Positions 61,001-64,000 of a stretch of DNA of 64,000 nt are shown here, in pieces. The stretch is from NCBI GenBank assembly GCA_944470555.2, contig OX104134.1, positions 10,581,248-10,645,247 on the forward strand, given 5' to 3'. Source of the DNA: Heterobilharzia americana (Eukaryota; Platyhelminthes; Trematoda; Strigeidida; Schistosomatidae). Position numbers and translations under genes: made by a program. The notes below the pieces were generated by a model. It was given only the letters and a program-made list of their open reading frames with translations, was not told the DNA's origin and made no database searches. The stretch's first letter is position 1, and every line of letters starts with the position of its first letter.

Positions 61001-61724
61001 GTCCTAATCGTATCAAGACATATGTTCATTTATCATTTTTGTCAAGTCGACGATTTTATCAGCCTTATCCAGTAACAGTAACGTCTATTGCGTTACTATA
61101 CATTAGTAACTTGTTGAAAGACTTAAGGGGATTGGTGATAATGGTGTCTAAATGCACTACATCAACAAGCAAACTACTCCTTCCTAATCCAACAGTCCTG
61201 TAGTTTTCCTTTATTCTGACTGCTAGTGACTTCAAATTTCTGTTCGTCATGCGTTTTTCTCAGCTTTACATTGGCTTCGTTTTGTTCCACAAACAGCTAC
61301 ATTTTGACTGATGGTAGTAAGTCAATGACGTCTCCAATTAGCAATCAGCAGTCTAAGGTAACACTTAGAACCAGTTTTCTGAGTTTGACATATTCTGCCT
61401 AAGTCCTGTGTACATGCATCTTGGTAACATCCATCATACTGAATACCAGCTTGTACAACAAACCAGCAGATCTTTTAGATACACACATTTTGGTTGGAAT
61501 GTTTTGGAATCCTTTTGTTTGAGCATTGAAGCCTATTGTGCTTTTTTTTGCTCCAAACGCAACAATCTTAGATTAAAGTATGACAAACACCCTTTGAGTG
61601 AATTACTAGTAGTTACTCACCTATTCGTTTGGAATACCTTTTTTTCAGTCAGCAGTTCTTTGGATACATTTCAATGAGGTTTCCTATAATTTTTCTTTAT
61701 CCTACTTACCTGCTTTTATGAAGA
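61001..61724. other. No recognisable gene
   Basis: A plus-strand 89-codon frame (61,408-61,677) has no recognised domain. Nothing else was recognised. Confidence 0.45.
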
Positions 61725-62660
61725 CTGACCTGAACGTCTGCGAGATGGTCAACAAAAGTCCAACAAAAATTCTTGTAGTAAGCCAGGGGGCCACTTTGCG
61801 GTGGCCTCAGGTGTGCAGTGTAACAGATGTAAAAGTTGGTACTACGATGACTGTGCAAGCCTTACTCCTGATGCATACAAATTGCAGGAAGTGTCTGACT
61901 TTGCCTGCAATGCTGCTCAGATAGTCGCCAGTTGGTTGAAGAAGCAAAAGCACCCCTAAACACCATTATCAAGCTAGCACTTAAGAGCAGAGTTAATGAT
62001 TGCGATAAGGATGATGACGCAGCATTTGTTGACACACAGGTCGCTGTGCGAAATTCTAAAGATGTCTCACGGCAGACCGAAAGTCGGGTGTGAAGGCTGC
62101 CTAAAAGGTATGTTGATGGCGATTTAGAAAAAAATAAGCAAACCAAGGTGAAATGAGTATCTTCAGGTTTTCGCATCCTTCGAGCTAGCAGACCTCGTTA
62201 AATCTACCAGTCATAAAACGAAATCAGCTAAAGAAACGCCAGTATAGCACTATCGGTTCCAACTAAGGTACTACGCAAGCCGCAAGTCCCACCCACTTCA
62301 GCGACCGAATTAGTGGCAAGTTCACAGAAGGGGATGAAAGGCCATTTTCAAACTACCATGTCGCGGTCACTGAGCTACATCTTGATCAACCTTCCATATC
62401 CGACTCTGAGAAATGCCAAGTAGTTAGAACTAAGCGACATACTAAAAGCTAGTAACAGTTCTACAGTTAACTGCCAACAAGTAGAACTCTGCGGAAGGCA
62501 TCTAGTCTCAAAGAGTTGAAGAAAGCAGCGATGCAGAACAGCGTGAAAATTTCGAACATGATTTCCAATGCCACTACGTTCGCTAAGCAAGCTATCACCA
62601 GGAAACATAACAAGAGTCACCCTACCCAAGACAAACAGAAACATCGTCATCATCAATATT
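61725..62660 (+). pseudogene. PHD-finger ORF1-like retroelement relic
   Basis: The plus-strand translation has a PHD-type zinc-finger pattern: NSCSKPGGHFAVASGVQCNR, then CKSWYYDDCASLTPDAY, then a further DFACNAA (61,780-61,920). A frameshift then leads into an acidic segment (SRVNDCDKDDDAAFVDTQV, near 61,985-62,040), YILINLPYP (62,377-62,403) and a basic helical stretch, LKELKKAAMQNSVKIS, then TFAKQAITRKHNKSH (about 62,510-62,625). PHD fingers followed by such regions occur in ORF1 proteins of CR1-type LINEs, which is my preferred reading. Several stops break it. It ends about where the minus-strand RTE LINE begins, as if that LINE inserted here. Confidence 0.5.
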
Positions 62661-63055
62661 GACATAGGATCAGGCATTACTGCGTAACGGTCCGAGTTGC
62701 CACAGCCCATATCAAGACATCTAGTAATAAGACAGTGAGGCGCAAGTGGAAGATAAGAGAATGCAGTCAAAAGAAATATAAAGTACGAAAGAAAGAAAAG
62801 AGGAGTGACAAAATGGTGAGATTCGGTATGGCGTCGTTAAGATGAGGATAATGTGTGTATACATCTGCGCCACTGACATCGGTTCTCAGCCGCATCCCCT
62901 AGAGTCTCCAACCACTGGTTCCTCTTGTCCCACGGACCCCAACCACCTAGTCTGAACCGCCCCACATTTGGCTCAGACCAACAGTCAGAGACCTTATACA
63001 TTGGTGCCATGTTTTAGTCTGGCCACCTCGGGCTTTTTTCTAGCCTGGACCTACT
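62661..63055 (-). mobile_element. RTE LINE 3' region, decayed C-terminus
   Basis: On the minus strand, downstream of the RT frame, the protein continues as KKARGGQTKTWHQ, then SLTVGLSQMWGG, and the tail segment RTDVSGADVYTHY. An untranslated T-rich end follows (SLLFFLS frame) and stops near 62,660. A stop at 63,056 separates this part from the main frame. Confidence 0.65.
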
Positions 63056-64000
63056 TCAGCCAACATTGTGTGACGAGGCAATCAGTGACTGGAAAAACGT
63101 AGTAGGTATCCTAACCATCTCAAACGATGATTTACCTCTTCTCCCTAAAACTCTACACCTAACTTCTGCATTACTCATGTGGTGACACCACGGAATACGT
63201 CCTATACTACGAAGGCAACGGTGATCAAACACCTGAAGCCTTTTTGCATCCTCCACTTTCAGTGGCCATGTTTCACAGCCATATAGTAGAACAGACCGGA
63301 CTGCTGTGCAGTACACGCGACCCTTAATAGACAAACGAATATCATGGCGGCACCATAGGTGGCGCAAATTGGCAAAAGCCAATCGAGCCTTTTGTATCTG
63401 TGCAAAGATTTCATCGGCAACTGACCCACCAGGGCTGATCCTACTTCCCAGGTAAGTGGAGTGGTCGACACACTCAACCACTTCACTCTCTATTGTTAAC
63501 CGCGGTACTGCTGAAGACCAGTCCTGGAGCAAAAATTTGCATTTGGGTGGTGAAAATCGCATCCCAAACATTTTCAAATTGCCACTCAAAGTGTTCAGAA
63601 GACTCTGCATCTTGTCAGCGTCTTCACCTAACAGGACTATGTCATCTGCATATTCTAGATCTAAAGAAAATTCACCTGTGATCGGGTCAACATCTGTGTA
63701 ACCTGGTGACGAGAGGGTAACCTCCATAAGAATATCTATGATCAAATTAAATAAGAATGGGGATAGTGGGCATCCTTGACGGACACCACTCGATGAGTAT
63801 AGCTCCCTGGACATCTCACCATAGGCTCTAAGACGCCCAAAAGTATTCGAGTAGAGAGCCTTCAATAAGGTGATGTACTTACTAGGCACGCCTTTCAGTG
63901 ACAGATATTGCCATAAGACTTCTCGATCAACAGAGTCAAATGCCGCCTTCAGGTCGAGAAATACAGCTATTGTCGGGCATCTGTAAGCTTGCCTATGTTC
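63056..64000 (-). CDS. RTE-clade LINE reverse transcriptase, partial, open to window edge
   Basis: The frame is open for about 315 codons from the window end (64,000) down to a stop at 63,056; the start lies outside. Palm motif A is VFLDLKAAFDSVDREVLW (about 63,918-63,971). Motif B is GVRQGCPLSPFLFN (63,746-63,787). The catalytic YADD (63,641-63,652) is intact. Then come FSPPKCKFLLQDW, the YLGSRISPGG segment and an RTE-type CETWPLKVED...DHRCLRSIGRI zone. Towards the C-terminus the sequence departs from the family after GKSSFEMVRI, and a stop follows. RT activity is plausible for the palm but the C-terminus is damaged. It is the least decayed element in the window and was probably active most recently. 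Confidence 0.85.
   Translation of the reverse strand, partial: EHRQAYRCPTIAVFLDLKAAFDSVDREVLWQYLSLKGVPSKYITLLKALYSNTFGRLRAYGEMSRELYSSSGVRQGCPLSPFLFNLIIDILMEVTLSSPGYTDVDPITGEFSLDLEYADDIVLLGEDADKMQSLLNTLSGNLKMFGMRFSPPKCKFLLQDWSSAVPRLTIESEVVECVDHSTYLGSRISPGGSVADEIFAQIQKARLAFANLRHLWCRHDIRLSIKGRVYCTAVRSVLLYGCETWPLKVEDAKRLQVFDHRCLRSIGRIPWCHHMSNAEVRCRVLGRRGKSSFEMVRIPTTFFQSLIASSHNVG

Noticed and set aside
1..64000. CRISPR array, operons, bacterial promoters or ribosome binding sites
   Set aside because: No regularly spaced direct repeats and no bacterial gene organisation; all evidence points to eukaryotic repeat-rich DNA.

Overview
This window looks like repeat-rich, AT-rich, non-coding DNA from a parasitic flatworm, most probably a schistosome-type blood fluke. 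That rests on the mixture of mobile-element relics rather than on any housekeeping gene: SM-alpha-like SINEs with hammerhead-type cores, two RTE-clade LINE families, a CR1-clade LINE, and many Penelope-like elements (PLEs) with a reverse transcriptase (RT) followed by a GIY-YIG endonuclease. There are no bacterial-style genes, operons, CRISPR arrays or rRNA genes. The species cannot be fixed from sequence alone. Nearly every open frame is short, and the recognisable ones are fragments of retroelements.

Layout. 1-23,493 is mostly anonymous AT-rich DNA with two (TA)n tracts, a truncated element with terminal inverted repeats (1,398-1,539), a hairpin element enclosing a tRNA-like core (2,498-2,646), PLE tails (10,597-10,680 and 13,333-13,545) and a longer decayed PLE (14,050-15,030). 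The central feature is a very large inverted repeat: a left arm at 23,494-29,444 and a right arm at 41,593-47,478, separated by a 12.1-kb spacer. Each arm carries, from the outside in, an SM-alpha-like SINE, a near full-length but broken RTE LINE, a 170-bp near-perfect palindrome, a diverged repeat module and a truncated PLE RT. The arms are colinear. The main difference is a GCACT array of 17 units on the left and 4 on the right; otherwise I saw two 1-bp indels and a handful of substitutions.

The spacer (29,445-41,592) holds more PLE relics, a CR1 LINE whose RT frame can still be followed, a long foldback element and a SINE with a better preserved hammerhead core. It also holds the one plausible host gene in the window, a 78-residue secreted-protein ORF at 36,405-36,641 with promoter-like motifs, a 3' splice-site-like sequence just upstream and a polyadenylation signal just downstream.

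The right flank (47,479-64,000) is mostly anonymous DNA with another PLE tail, an unidentified decayed coding region (55,079-55,797) and a 500-N assembly gap (58,497-58,996). It ends in a retroelement cluster: the 3' end of a second RTE family, a decayed PLE (60,001-61,000), a PHD-finger ORF1-like relic and the 3' part of an RTE LINE on the minus strand. That LINE's RT frame stays open for about 315 codons to the window edge. These elements do not form a pathway. The biology here is structural: nested retroelements, hairpin-forming repeats and a recent or gene-converted large inverted duplication.
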